64,000 nt of DNA from Clostridia bacterium (GTDB taxonomy: Bacteria > Bacillota > Clostridia > Christensenellales > Aristaeellaceae). Below the pieces are notes generated by a model, which was not told where the DNA came from, searched no databases, and saw only the letters and a list, made by a program, of their open reading frames with translations. This document shows, in pieces, positions 33,933-41,626 of the stretch. Numbering within the stretch: the first letter of the stretch is position 1; each line of letters opens with the position of its first letter. The position numbers were made by a program, and so were the translations under genes. The DNA lies in contig JAFRBK010000039.1 of assembly GCA_017404985.1 (NCBI GenBank), positions 1 to 64,000 on the forward strand, read 5' to 3'.

Positions 33933-34062
33933 TGTTTGAAAGCAGAGGCTTGCCCGCCCCTCACCTTGTGTGGCCTGCGCCGCCGGGTTATGGCATCAGA
34001 GAGTCATTGAGCGACGGGTTTATGCCCGTCGCTTTTTATGACTTCGATTCTGTGGGAGGTGC
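33933..34062 (+). promoter_or_regulatory. infC leader with attenuator terminator
   Basis: The untranslated leader is about 130 bases. Near its end GCGACGGG (34011-34018) pairs with CCCGTCGC (34025-34032) and is followed by five T, a complete terminator placed 25 bases before the infC start. Upstream segments rich in CCCGCCCC and GCCGCCGGG could form a competing structure. In Bacillus the same operon is repressed by ribosomal protein L20 through leader termination, so similar autoregulation is likely here. Confidence 0.7.
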
Positions 34063-34644
34063 ATGGACATCGCAACCGAACTGATGATCAATGAGGAAAT
34101 CCGGGACCGGGAGGTTCGCCTGATTGACGAAAACGGCGAGCAGCTTGGCGTGATGCCGACGCAGCAGGCGATGGCCCTTGCGGAGGAGCGGGGGTATGAC
34201 CTGGCGAAAATTCAGCCTTCGGCTGTTCCGCCGGTGTGCAAACTGCTGGACTACGACAAATACCGCTACGAGCAATCCAAGCGCGAGCGGGAAAACCGGA
34301 AGAATCAGCGCGTTGTCGATATCAAGGAAGTTCAGCTTTCCGCCACCATCGAAGAAAACGATGTGAACACCAAAGCCAAGATGGCGATCCGTTTCCTGGA
34401 AAACGGCGACAAGGTGAAGGTTTCCATCCGTTTCCGCGGCCGCCAGATTACGCACAGCGAAATCGGCATGAAAGTGATGCTGGATTTCGCTGACCGCTGC
34501 AAGGAAGTCAGCATGGTGGAACGCCGCCCCGTGCTGGACGGCCGCAACATGATCATGATCCTGGCTCCCAAAGCCGTCAAGGCTTCCTTTGCCGAAAAGA
34601 AGGCAAAGAGGGAGAACGCTGCCTCGAAAGAGACGCAGGAATAA
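34063..34644 (+). CDS. infC: Translation initiation factor IF-3
   Basis: The protein has 193 residues. The N-terminal domain reads LMINEEIRDREVRLIDENG, the lysine-rich linker contains DYDKYRYEQSKRERENRK, and the C-terminal domain has RFRGRQITHSEIGMKVML. IF-3 keeps the 30S subunit free and checks the start codon and initiator tRNA. The start is the ATG at 34063 after GGGAGGTG. It heads the canonical IF-3, bL35, bL20 operon. Confidence 0.96.
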   Translation: MDIATELMINEEIRDREVRLIDENGEQLGVMPTQQAMALAEERGYDLAKIQPSAVPPVCKLLDYDKYRYEQSKRERENRKNQRVVDIKEVQLSATIEENDVNTKAKMAIRFLENGDKVKVSIRFRGRQITHSEIGMKVMLDFADRCKEVSMVERRPVLDGRNMIMILAPKAVKASFAEKKAKRENAASKETQE

Positions 34645-34669
34645 ACCGCATCGGAAGGAGGACGTATTT

Positions 34670-34870
34670 ATGCCTAAACAGAAATCCCATCGCGGAGCTG
34701 CAAAACGCTTTTCCTTTACCAAGTCCGGTATCGTAAAGCATAAGCAGATGAACGCCAACCATCAGGTCCGTCTGAAGACCACCAAGCGTACCCGCCATCT
34801 GCGGAACCCCGGTATTGTTGACAATGCCGCAGAAGCACGCACAATCCATAAACTGCTGCCTTATAAGTAA
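34670..34870 (+). CDS. rpmI: 50S ribosomal protein bL35
   Basis: The product has 66 residues from the ATG at 34670 (MPKQKSHRGAAKRFSFTKSG), preceded by GGAAGGAGGAC. The basic sequence with HLRNPGIVDNAAEARTI matches bL35. It sits 25 bases after infC and 30 before rplT. Confidence 0.95.
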   Translation: MPKQKSHRGAAKRFSFTKSGIVKHKQMNANHQVRLKTTKRTRHLRNPGIVDNAAEARTIHKLLPYK

Positions 34871-34900
34871 GCTGATGAACCGGCAAGGAGGAAAACAATC

Positions 34901-35248
34901 ATGGCACGCATTAAGAGGGCTGTGAACGCCCATAAGAGTCGCCGCAAGGTCATGAAGCTGGCGAAAGGCTACTGGGGAGCGAAATCCAAACAGTACCGCG
35001 CCGCGAAAGAACAGGTTGCCCGCAGTCTGCGCTTTGCATTCGTCGGACGGAAACTCCGCAAACGTGAGTTCCGCCGGCTCTGGATTACCCGTATCAATGC
35101 CGCTGCACGGCTGAACGGAATGAGCTACAGCACATTCATCGCCGGGCTGAAGAAGCAGAACATTGAGGTCAACCGCAAGATGCTGGCCGATCTGGCCGTC
35201 AATGACGCCGCCGGATTTGCCAAGCTGGTTGAGATTGCAAAGCAATAA
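34901..35248 (+). CDS. rplT: 50S ribosomal protein bL20
   Basis: The protein has 115 residues, typical for bL20, starting [19 protein letters not shown] with a long basic N-terminal tail and then [19 protein letters not shown]. It is an early 50S assembly protein and the probable repressor of this operon acting on the leader at 33933-34062. A terminator follows within 20 bases. Confidence 0.97.
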   Translation: MARIKRAVNAHKSRRKVMKLAKGYWGAKSKQYRAAKEQVARSLRFAFVGRKLRKREFRRLWITRINAAARLNGMSYSTFIAGLKKQNIEVNRKMLADLAVNDAAGFAKLVEIAKQ

Positions 35249-35267
35249 TTCCGAAGGATGACGAAAA

Positions 35268-35308
35268 GAAAACCACGGCCCGAAAAAGGGTTCGTGGTTT
35301 TCTTTTTT
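35268..35308 (+). terminator. Rho-independent terminator of infC-rpmI-rplT
   Basis: GAAAACCACG at 35268-35277 pairs with CGTGGTTTTC at 35293-35302, followed by six T. Confidence 0.9.
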
Positions 35309-35365
35309 CCGGATTTCCGGAGCCGGAACGGAAGGGATTCCGCAGGGCGAACGGCCCGAAGACGC

Positions 35366-36127
35366 TCACGGATTGCGGTGAAGGTCAGACAGGTTCGTGG
35401 CCGGATCTGTGGAATCAACGCCGGTGAAGCACTCCGGAAACAAGCCGGCAGTGGAACGGCTTTCCCCGGCGGCTTCCAGATGCGTGATATCCCCAAGCCT
35501 CGTGATCCGGAAGGATACTTCCCCGGGGATTCGCTCTTCAGTAACGACCTCCGAGACCGAAGAGGGAAGGCACAGCACATGGTGCCACAGGACCATGGGT
35601 GAGAGATTCATCAGGCAGGCAAGGACGGCCATACTGATTCCGAAATGGCAAAAGAGGGCGATGGTGTCCGGCGTGTTCCTGTCCGCCAGCCAGACGGGCC
35701 CATCCTGTCGGAAGCCGTAGCGGGCAAGCAGCGCGGCGACCCCGTCCTTCGTTTCCTGCCAGACGGAGCGGAAATCCCCGCCGTCGAAGAGCGGGCAGTT
35801 CAGCCAGGTGTCCGGATCCGCAATCCCGGGATAAGAAGTCCAGACCCGGGGCGGAAGATCCCAGGCCAGGCGCGGCTTTCCGGTGGCGGGGTCAGGATAG
35901 CTGCCGTGAAATTCCTTCAGCCAGGGGAGTACTTCCGCGGTCCTGCCCAGCTTGGAAAGCGTGCAGTCGGCAGTATCCCGGGCGCGGCCAAGGGGAGAAA
36001 CATAGAAATCACGAATATCGTAACGAACCATTCGGCGGCCAAGAAGCTCCGCTTCCCGCCAGCCCTTCGAGGTCAGGGAATCAATGGAGTAGTCCGGTTC
36101 AGCATGCCGGACCAGCAGGATACGCAT
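35366..36127 (-). CDS. Histidine phosphatase-family protein (phosphoglycerate mutase-like)
   Basis: The start is the ATG at 36127 (MRILLVRHAEPDYSIDSLT), giving 253 residues. The catalytic RHAE motif is at residues 8-11, a second arginine in YVSPLGRARDTADC near residue 50, and the second catalytic histidine in IALFCHFGISMAV. The C-terminal 50 residues are an extension with low similarity. Such enzymes act on phosphosugars, phosphoserine or pyrophosphate esters; the substrate here is not clear. It is divergent from the GH8 gene. Confidence 0.85.
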   Translation of the reverse strand: MRILLVRHAEPDYSIDSLTSKGWREAELLGRRMVRYDIRDFYVSPLGRARDTADCTLSKLGRTAEVLPWLKEFHGSYPDPATGKPRLAWDLPPRVWTSYPGIADPDTWLNCPLFDGGDFRSVWQETKDGVAALLARYGFRQDGPVWLADRNTPDTIALFCHFGISMAVLACLMNLSPMVLWHHVLCLPSSVSEVVTEERIPGEVSFRITRLGDITHLEAAGESRSTAGLFPECFTGVDSTDPATNLSDLHRNP

Positions 36128-36302
36128 GGGCAGGATCTCCTTTCCCGGTCTGTTTCTTCTTTCAGGGAACCTGTATCCGGAAATGTATTCGCCGTGAAAA
36201 CCGGACAATCCTTTTCCGAAGGATCATTTTCAGCGTTTCCGGCCGGAAGCAGGCCCTGTGAAAAAAAGAACAGAAAACAGAAGGCGTTATCCGGCAAAAC
36301 GG

Positions 36303-36332
36303 TTGACAAATAAGCTTCAGTACGGATATTAT
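36303..36332 (+). promoter_or_regulatory. Promoter of the GH8 gene
   Basis: A perfect TTGACA at 36303-36308 is followed after 18 bases by TATTAT at 36327-36332. The start codon is 37 bases downstream. Confidence 0.7.
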
Positions 36333-36333
36333 T

Positions 36334-36349
36334 AATGTACGTACAAATT
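36334..36349. promoter_or_regulatory. Palindromic operator at the GH8 transcription start
   Basis: A perfect 10-bp palindrome TGTACGTACA (36336-36345) with flanking A/T lies just after the -10 box, where a bound repressor would block initiation. It resembles operators of GntR/AraR-type sugar regulators (TTGTACGTACAA), so control by a pentose signal fits the gene. The regulator itself is not in the window. Confidence 0.6.
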
Positions 36350-36369
36350 CAGGCAAGGAGGCCATCACG

Positions 36370-37500
36370 ATGAGTCAGGGGGCTTTTTCCACAGGGCTGT
36401 ATCCCAACTATCTGTCTGAAGTCGGCATCACTGAAACCGAAGCACAGGAAAAGGTCCGGAAGGCCTTTGCAACCATTTTCTTTGACCCGGAAGAAAACTT
36501 TTGCCACCATACCGGGGAAGACGCATGGTGTATGGTGGACACGGGAAACAACGACGCACGGACAGAGGGCATGAGCTATGGCATGATGATGTGCGTCCAA
36601 ATGGACCGAAAGGACATTTTTGACCGGCTGTGGACATTTTCCGACCGGTATATGCGGCTGCGCAGCGGGCCGTTTGAGGGATATTTTGCCTGGTCTGTCG
36701 GGCTGGACGGCACCCATAACGCCGAAGGCCCGGCTCCGGACGGCGAAGAATACTTCGCCATGGCCCTGTTTATGGCAGGCGCCCGGTGGGGAGACGGGGA
36801 AGGTGTTTTCAATTATACCGAACAGGCGAGGGAGATTTTACGGCATGCCGTGCACCAGCATGAAATGGTATCCGGCGGCGAACCGATGTGGGAACCGGAG
36901 AACCACTATATCCGCTTTGTGCCTGGCATGAAGATCTCAGACCCCAGCTATCATCTGCCGCATTTCTATGACCTGTTTGCACTGAAGGCAGATGAACGGG
37001 ACAGGGACTTCTGGAAAAAGGCAGCGGAAGAAAGCAGGAAGTATATTGCCCTGTCAGCCCACCCGAAAACAGGACTCAGTCCGGAATACGCCGCTTATGA
37101 CGGATCCCTGGTGCTGCTGTTCGGGAAACAGTGGGAATACTATTCGGATGCCTACCGCGTGGCGGAAAACATTGCGCTGGACCATATCTGGTTCGGCAGC
37201 CATCCGGAGGAGGATGACGTGAACACAAGGCTGCAGGATTTCTTTTCCAGACAGGATATGGAAGATTTGCGGGCATATCAGCTGGATGGGACCGCAACGG
37301 AAGAGCCGGCGATGCATCCGACGGCGATCCGCGCCGTGCTGGGGGCTGCTTCCGTATGCAGCAAAAGCCCGGAACGGATGCGCTTTCTGCGGGAATTTGC
37401 CCATCTGCCCATGAGAAAGGGCAAACGCCGGTACTACGACAACTGCCTGTATTTCTTCTGCCTGCTGATGCTGGCGGGACAATACCGGATCTGGATATAA
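36370..37500 (+). CDS. GH8 reducing-end xylose-releasing exo-oligoxylanase
   Basis: This 376-residue enzyme lacks a signal peptide, so it is cytosolic. The GH8 signature is EDAWCMVDTGNNDARTEGM followed by SYGMMM with the general-acid Glu66. The (alpha/alpha)6 fold is shown by repeats such as FEGYFAWSVGLDGTHN and SDPSYHLPHFYDLFAL. The closest pattern I know is the Rex enzyme of Bacillus halodurans (EC 3.2.1.156), which removes xylose from the reducing end of imported xylo-oligosaccharides. Upstream are a promoter and a palindromic operator, consistent with sugar induction. Endo-xylanase or chitosanase activity is less likely without export. Confidence 0.87.
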   Translation: MSQGAFSTGLYPNYLSEVGITETEAQEKVRKAFATIFFDPEENFCHHTGEDAWCMVDTGNNDARTEGMSYGMMMCVQMDRKDIFDRLWTFSDRYMRLRSGPFEGYFAWSVGLDGTHNAEGPAPDGEEYFAMALFMAGARWGDGEGVFNYTEQAREILRHAVHQHEMVSGGEPMWEPENHYIRFVPGMKISDPSYHLPHFYDLFALKADERDRDFWKKAAEESRKYIALSAHPKTGLSPEYAAYDGSLVLLFGKQWEYYSDAYRVAENIALDHIWFGSHPEEDDVNTRLQDFFSRQDMEDLRAYQLDGTATEEPAMHPTAIRAVLGAASVCSKSPERMRFLREFAHLPMRKGKRRYYDNCLYFFCLLMLAGQYRIWI

Positions 37501-37532
37501 ATAGGAGGGGAAAAGGCTGACCTGGAAGAGCG

Positions 37533-39095
37533 TCAGTTTCCGATTCCCCGGTGAAGCAGAAAACGCCCGGGGCGGATATCCGTCTGCACGCCGTTTTCCA
37601 GGGCGACATTTCCTCCGATGATGACATGGTGAACCCCGGTTGCGAGCTGAACCGGATTCAGCCAGGTGGCGCGGGGAGCGATCGCTGACGGATCGAAAAC
37701 AACAATATCCGCCACCTTTCCCACGGCCAGGATTCCGCGATCGGTGAGCCCGAAACGCTCCGCGGTACGCCCCGTTACCCGGCAGACTGCCTCCTCCGGC
37801 GGGCAAAAATGCTTTTCCCGGTTCAGCCTGAAGAATTCAGCTGTGGCGCCGTAGGAGCGCGGATGCGGTTTGCCTTTTACCCGGTTCGGATCCCCCGGCA
37901 GAGCCCAGCCGTCCGATCCAATGCTGACATCACGGGACAGGAAATATAACATATCCCGCTCATCCATCACAAAGAAGATACACCAGGCTTTCGCCTTTGT
38001 GCGCAGCAGCACTTCCGCGGCGGCAGCGGCATAATCCGTTGTGCCCAGAAGATCCTCAGCCACAGTTTTCAGGGTTTTTCCGACAATTTCCGGCCAGAGG
38101 CCGCCGTCATCGCTGAAAAGGCAGGTTTCTGCCCGCTCAGCATTAAAATAATAGGTGCGGATGCCCTCAATCACTTCCTGCCGCCTGGGCCCCTGCAGGA
38201 AGCCGAGCACCGCCTCATCCCCGCCATCCAGGCTCCACTTGGGGCAGCGAATGGTCAGCGTTGTGCTGGAAGCAGCGTACGGATAGACATCCGCGGTAAT
38301 GTTGACGCCCTCCCTGCGGGCAGATTCAAGCTGCGACCAGACTTCAGGCGCCCGGCCGTGTACCCGGTAATTGTCCACCTTCAGATGGGACACATGAACA
38401 TGCACGCCGGAAGCGCGCCCCACGTCAACCAGTTCCTGAATGGCTTCCCGGATCTTCAGCCCCTCGTTGCGCATGTGGCAGGTGACAATTCCGTTGTATT
38501 CCCGCACTACGCTGGCAAGGGCAGCCAGTTCCTCCCGATCGGCAAAGAAACCCGGCGCGTATTCCAGCCCCAGGGAAAGGCCCCAGGCGCCGGCTGCCAG
38601 GTCACGGCGCAGGAGCTGTTTCATCCGGTCCAGTTCCTCCGGACTTGCAGGACGATCCCCGGTACCCACCACTGCTTCGCGCAAGGTTCCGTGCCCAACC
38701 AGCAGCGCCTGGTTGACCGCCATCCGATGCCCTTCCGAGTCAAACTGACGGAGAAAGCTTTCAAAGGAAGCACAGCGCCAGTCTGCCGGATCGGCCTGGC
38801 TATCCCAGGGAAACGGACTGGATCCGCAGTTTCCTGATACTTCCGTTGTCACGCCCTGGAACAGTTTGGATGCGCCGCTTTCATCCCGGAGAAAAGACGT
38901 ATCCGAATGGGCATGCGCATCAATAAAACCGGGCGCAACCACCAGGCCGCCCGCGTCCAGGGTTTTATCTGCATGATGGTCGGAAAGCTGCCCGACGGCC
39001 GTTATGATTCCATCACGGATTTCAATATCCGCAGGGAAACCGGGTTTCCCGGTTCCATCCATGACAAGGCCGCCCCGAATCAATAAACTGTTCAT
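37533..39095 (-). CDS. N-acyl-D-amino-acid deacylase / D-aminoacylase family amidohydrolase
   Basis: The protein has 520 residues, matching the family. N-terminal LIRGGLVMDGTGKPGFPAD begins the small beta domain, then the metal motif APGFIDAHAHSDTSFL and VTTEVSGNCGSSPFPW. Later elements are VHVHVSHLKVDNYRVHG and the Asp-bearing SIGSDGWALPG. The C-terminal beta part ends with GGNVALENGV. It hydrolyses N-acyl-D-amino acids or acts on dipeptide-like substrates with zinc. It is convergent with the GH8 gene. Confidence 0.9.
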   Translation of the reverse strand: MNSLLIRGGLVMDGTGKPGFPADIEIRDGIITAVGQLSDHHADKTLDAGGLVVAPGFIDAHAHSDTSFLRDESGASKLFQGVTTEVSGNCGSSPFPWDSQADPADWRCASFESFLRQFDSEGHRMAVNQALLVGHGTLREAVVGTGDRPASPEELDRMKQLLRRDLAAGAWGLSLGLEYAPGFFADREELAALASVVREYNGIVTCHMRNEGLKIREAIQELVDVGRASGVHVHVSHLKVDNYRVHGRAPEVWSQLESARREGVNITADVYPYAASSTTLTIRCPKWSLDGGDEAVLGFLQGPRRQEVIEGIRTYYFNAERAETCLFSDDGGLWPEIVGKTLKTVAEDLLGTTDYAAAAAEVLLRTKAKAWCIFFVMDERDMLYFLSRDVSIGSDGWALPGDPNRVKGKPHPRSYGATAEFFRLNREKHFCPPEEAVCRVTGRTAERFGLTDRGILAVGKVADIVVFDPSAIAPRATWLNPVQLATGVHHVIIGGNVALENGVQTDIRPGRFLLHRGIGN

Positions 39096-39164
39096 GATGA
39101 TTCCCCCGAAGACATGATACCATCGGCATTCGCCCTGGTCCGCAAGGCTTCAGGCCGGATGGAC

Positions 39165-39193
39165 AGGAAAAAGAGCCCTGAAAACAGAGCTCT
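39165..39193 (-). terminator. Terminator of tRNA-Arg
   Basis: On the minus strand AGAGCTCTG-TTTT-CAGGGCTCT forms a nine-pair hairpin with one G-U, followed by a T-run, seven bases after the tRNA 3' end. Confidence 0.8.
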
Positions 39194-39199
39194 TCAGCG

Positions 39200-39273
39200 T
39201 ATGCCCGGCAGGATTCGAACCTGTGACCTTCAGAGTCGGAGTCTGACACTCTATCCAACTGAGCTACGGGCAC
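39200..39273 (-). tRNA. tRNA-Arg (CCG anticodon)
   Basis: The 74-base minus-strand sequence folds into a cloverleaf. The acceptor arm begins GTGCCCG, the D arm is GCTCAGTTGGATAGAG, the anticodon stem TCAGA/TCTGA encloses the loop CTCCGAC with anticodon CCG, and the T arm carries GGTTCGAATCC. Pair 1-72 is G-U and the outer T-stem pair is a mismatch. CCA is not encoded. It reads the CGG arginine codon. Confidence 0.93.
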
Positions 39274-39285
39274 TCAACGCAGGAT

Positions 39286-39314
39286 ATCTTATCACAGCGT
39301 TTCACAAAAGTCAA
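39286..39314 (-). promoter_or_regulatory. Promoter of tRNA-Arg
   Basis: On the minus strand TTGACT and TAAGAT are 17 bases apart, 12 bases upstream of the tRNA 5' end. Confidence 0.75.
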
Positions 39315-39350
39315 ACCAAATTTCTCCATCCCGGATGAGGGATTTTTCTG

Positions 39351-40088
39351 TCACGGCCGCGGACGGAGCATACCGCCGATTTCAAAGGCGACCAGGTCAT
39401 CCACCCGGCCGACCAGCTGATACTGGTCCCCTTTCAGGATCCGGTGCAGGGTGACCGTTTGGTCCGGAAGCACTTCATGATTATAGTTCAGGATGATGGA
39501 TTCCGGTTCCAGGCGGGTCATCATTTCCACGCCGAAGATATTGCAGAGCCAGTCGGCATAACGCGTATTGTTTACATGGCAGTTCACATCCAGATCGGTA
39601 TAGACCGGATGAATCATCGTGACGGTTTCCTCGCCCTGGATGGCGCTGACGGTAGCGGGGAGGTTCATCGGCACACTGAGGTCACGGTTGTCCGGAATCA
39701 GGCGGGCTACCTCACCGGGCGGCAGCATTTTCCGGGTATGGATATCCATAATAACCCAGAGCGAACCGGCCTTGCCGATCATTTCACCGTGTGCGTCCGT
39801 GATAATAAAATACCGGGGGAAAAAATAGCGGCGGACCGGCATCGGAAAGGTGGAAACGGTTACGGTTTCCCCAATCGCCGGATAACGGATCATGTGCAGC
39901 TCCATCCGGGTGAGCACCCAGACGGTCTGATTCAGCTTCAGGAGTTCCTCTCGTCCGCAGCCGAGAAGATTGCTGTGGGCGCCGGCGGCTTCCTGAAGGG
40001 ATTCCAGAATGGCGGAGGGACGCCAGTGGCCGGTCAGATCACAGTCACGGCTGAGAAGGGTGAAGGTGTTTTCGTACGTTTTTGTCAT
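39351..40088 (-). CDS. Acyl-ACP thioesterase
   Basis: This 245-residue protein is a double-hotdog enzyme of the FatA/bacterial acyl-ACP thioesterase family. The N-terminal half includes SRDCDLTGHWRPSAILESL and QTVWVLTRMELHMIRYP, and the second half has HPVYTDLDVNCHVNNTRYA, whose D-x-N-x-H-x-N-N catalytic pattern is clear. It releases free fatty acids from acyl carrier protein and ends chain extension. It is the last gene of the operon starting at 41468, 13 bases after the DUF1643 gene. Confidence 0.93.
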   Translation of the reverse strand: MTKTYENTFTLLSRDCDLTGHWRPSAILESLQEAAGAHSNLLGCGREELLKLNQTVWVLTRMELHMIRYPAIGETVTVSTFPMPVRRYFFPRYFIITDAHGEMIGKAGSLWVIMDIHTRKMLPPGEVARLIPDNRDLSVPMNLPATVSAIQGEETVTMIHPVYTDLDVNCHVNNTRYADWLCNIFGVEMMTRLEPESIILNYNHEVLPDQTVTLHRILKGDQYQLVGRVDDLVAFEIGGMLRPRP

Positions 40089-40101
40089 GGGGATTCTTCT
40101 T

Positions 40102-40716
40102 TCATTTCAGGTGTTCCAGGTAGGATTCCAGGTCTTCGAAAGGATCGAGGGGGGAATCCTTTTTCAGGTACAGGGGATGGTGCGGGTGGCCGGCTTTGCT
40201 GCGGGGACCGGCAGTGTACCAGCGGGCCTGAACCCGGCGGCCGATGGCTGCCATATCCAGAATGCAGGCAGGAAGATAATCCCGCTTTTCAATGATGGCC
40301 CCCCAGGCGGCCCAGATGGACGGAGGGGAAGGACAATGATCCAGCAGCCAGGAAAATGCCTTCATATTTTCCCGGTGAAGAACGGGATTCATCTCCGGGT
40401 CCATATCATCGGGAATCGTGGCGCGCTGGGCATAGACATTGAACATGACAAAGGAGTCATACCCATTGAACAGGGCAATGCGCTCGGCGCTTTTCAGGGT
40501 ATTGTCCAGCCTGTCCGGAATGGCGGTGGAGGGATTGATCCCCACACAGACCAGCGGATTGGAACCGCGGGTGCCGAGCAGGTACCGGTATTCGCTGTAA
40601 TGGTCCGGAACATACAGCCAGCGGGATCTGTCAAAATCGGCTGCCGTAGGCTTCAGCGCATCCTCAAAGGAGAGAATCTGCTGATGGCAGGTGTCAGAAG
40701 ACGGAATATGCCGCAT
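40102..40716 (-). CDS. DUF1643 protein
   Basis: The 204-residue protein begins at the ATG at 40716, two bases after the previous stop. It includes RYLLGTRGSNPLVCVGINPS and a downstream LDNTLKSAERIALFNGYDS plus FNVYAQRATIPDDMD segment, which form the core of DUF1643. The family is found in bacteria and some phages and has no assigned biochemical role; a nucleotide- or nucleic-acid-related fold has been suggested in general. No signal peptide or membrane segment is visible. Confidence 0.85.
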   Translation of the reverse strand: MRHIPSSDTCHQQILSFEDALKPTAADFDRSRWLYVPDHYSEYRYLLGTRGSNPLVCVGINPSTAIPDRLDNTLKSAERIALFNGYDSFVMFNVYAQRATIPDDMDPEMNPVLHRENMKAFSWLLDHCPSPPSIWAAWGAIIEKRDYLPACILDMAAIGRRVQARWYTAGPRSKAGHPHHPLYLKKDSPLDPFEDLESYLEHLK

Positions 40717-40718
40717 GG

Positions 40719-41468
40719 TCAGCTTTTCAGGGGACGGATCAGGATCAGGGGCGTCAGTTCATCGCCCTGGCCGGATGGATTATCGGCCATTGCGTCCTGA
40801 ATCTCGTCATCGGTCAGCGGGAAATCATCGCACTTTCCGAGCTGGTTCTGCTCAATATCATTGGCGTCCATCAGGACCACGGGGATTCCGGTTTCCTTTT
40901 CCAGCTGGTTGCAGAGCTCCACCGGGTTCGGCGGGTTAATCAAAGCCATCTCCTTATACCGGTCAAAGCTGGAGCGGAAATAGAAGCCGTCGATGCCGCC
41001 GACCCCCTTCCCGCAGATTTTATAAAACAAGCCGTGCACGCCGAAAGGACGGGTGATTGCGCTGACAAAGGCGGCGAAAAGCACACGCGGCAGGCCGCAC
41101 ATATCAATTACCAGTTGGAGCTTATAGGGTTCATGCATGCCGACGCCGGTGCTGTTAATCCCGGCAAAACGCCAGAGCCGCTTTGCCCAGAAGCCGGGTT
41201 TCACTTCCTCCCGGGTTTTGACATTTCCGGTGCACATCGCCATCACCTTGGCCCCGAAGGACAGAACATCCCCGGGCTGGGCAAGCGGAAGAACATACCT
41301 GCGGACAAGGTCAGCCTGCTTTTCACCGACTTCGACGAAATGCGTCTGAATCGCAAAGCGGTCGTACCGGCGGCCGTTCCTCCCCGTCAGGGTTCCGCGG
41401 TCAAAATAGACAATTCCGTCCTGCTCCCGGCGCTGCTCTTCAAGGTTTCTGGATGGTATGATTCCCAT
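40719..41468 (-). CDS. Coenzyme F420-0:L-glutamate ligase-like protein
   Basis: The ATG at 41468 (MGIIPSRNLEEQRREQD) follows GGAGGGAAG and gives 249 residues; more upstream codons are unlikely. The region FAIQTHFVEVGEKQADLVR, DVLSFGAKVMAMCTGN and VGMHEPYKLQLVIDMCG is like the N-terminal half of CofE/FbiB and related clostridial proteins. Most Clostridia do not make F420, so the native substrate may be different; an amide-ligase on another cofactor or peptide is possible. It heads a three-gene operon with DUF1643 and the acyl-ACP thioesterase. Confidence 0.72.
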   Translation of the reverse strand: MGIIPSRNLEEQRREQDGIVYFDRGTLTGRNGRRYDRFAIQTHFVEVGEKQADLVRRYVLPLAQPGDVLSFGAKVMAMCTGNVKTREEVKPGFWAKRLWRFAGINSTGVGMHEPYKLQLVIDMCGLPRVLFAAFVSAITRPFGVHGLFYKICGKGVGGIDGFYFRSSFDRYKEMALINPPNPVELCNQLEKETGIPVVLMDANDIEQNQLGKCDDFPLTDDEIQDAMADNPSGQGDELTPLILIRPLKS

Positions 41469-41507
41469 CGTACTTCCCTCCGTTCCCGATGATTGAGTTG
41501 ACAAACC

Positions 41508-41536
41508 ATTATAGCTTCATAGCTCTTGTATGTCAA
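41508..41536 (-). promoter_or_regulatory. Consensus promoter of the F420-ligase-like operon
   Basis: On the minus strand a perfect TTGACA and perfect TATAAT are 17 bases apart, 39 bases before the ATG at 41468. Confidence 0.85.
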
Positions 41537-41557
41537 ATAAGAGAAGGGCCGCATATA

Positions 41558-41586
41558 TTGTATTTTCAGGAAGAATACGATATAAT
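41558..41586 (+). promoter_or_regulatory. Promoter of the GT2-GtrA gene
   Basis: TTGTAT at 41558-41563 and a perfect TATAAT at 41581-41586 are 17 bases apart. It is back-to-back with the divergent promoter at 41508-41536. Confidence 0.8.
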
Positions 41587-41626
41587 AATCCTGTTTTGGG
41601 AAACGTGAGCGAGGAGGACGAGCGGA

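Noticed and set aside
36303-36349. A CIRCE-like or CtsR heat-shock operator before the GH8 gene
   Set aside because: The palindrome TGTACGTACA fits a GntR/AraR pattern and shares no half-site with CIRCE.
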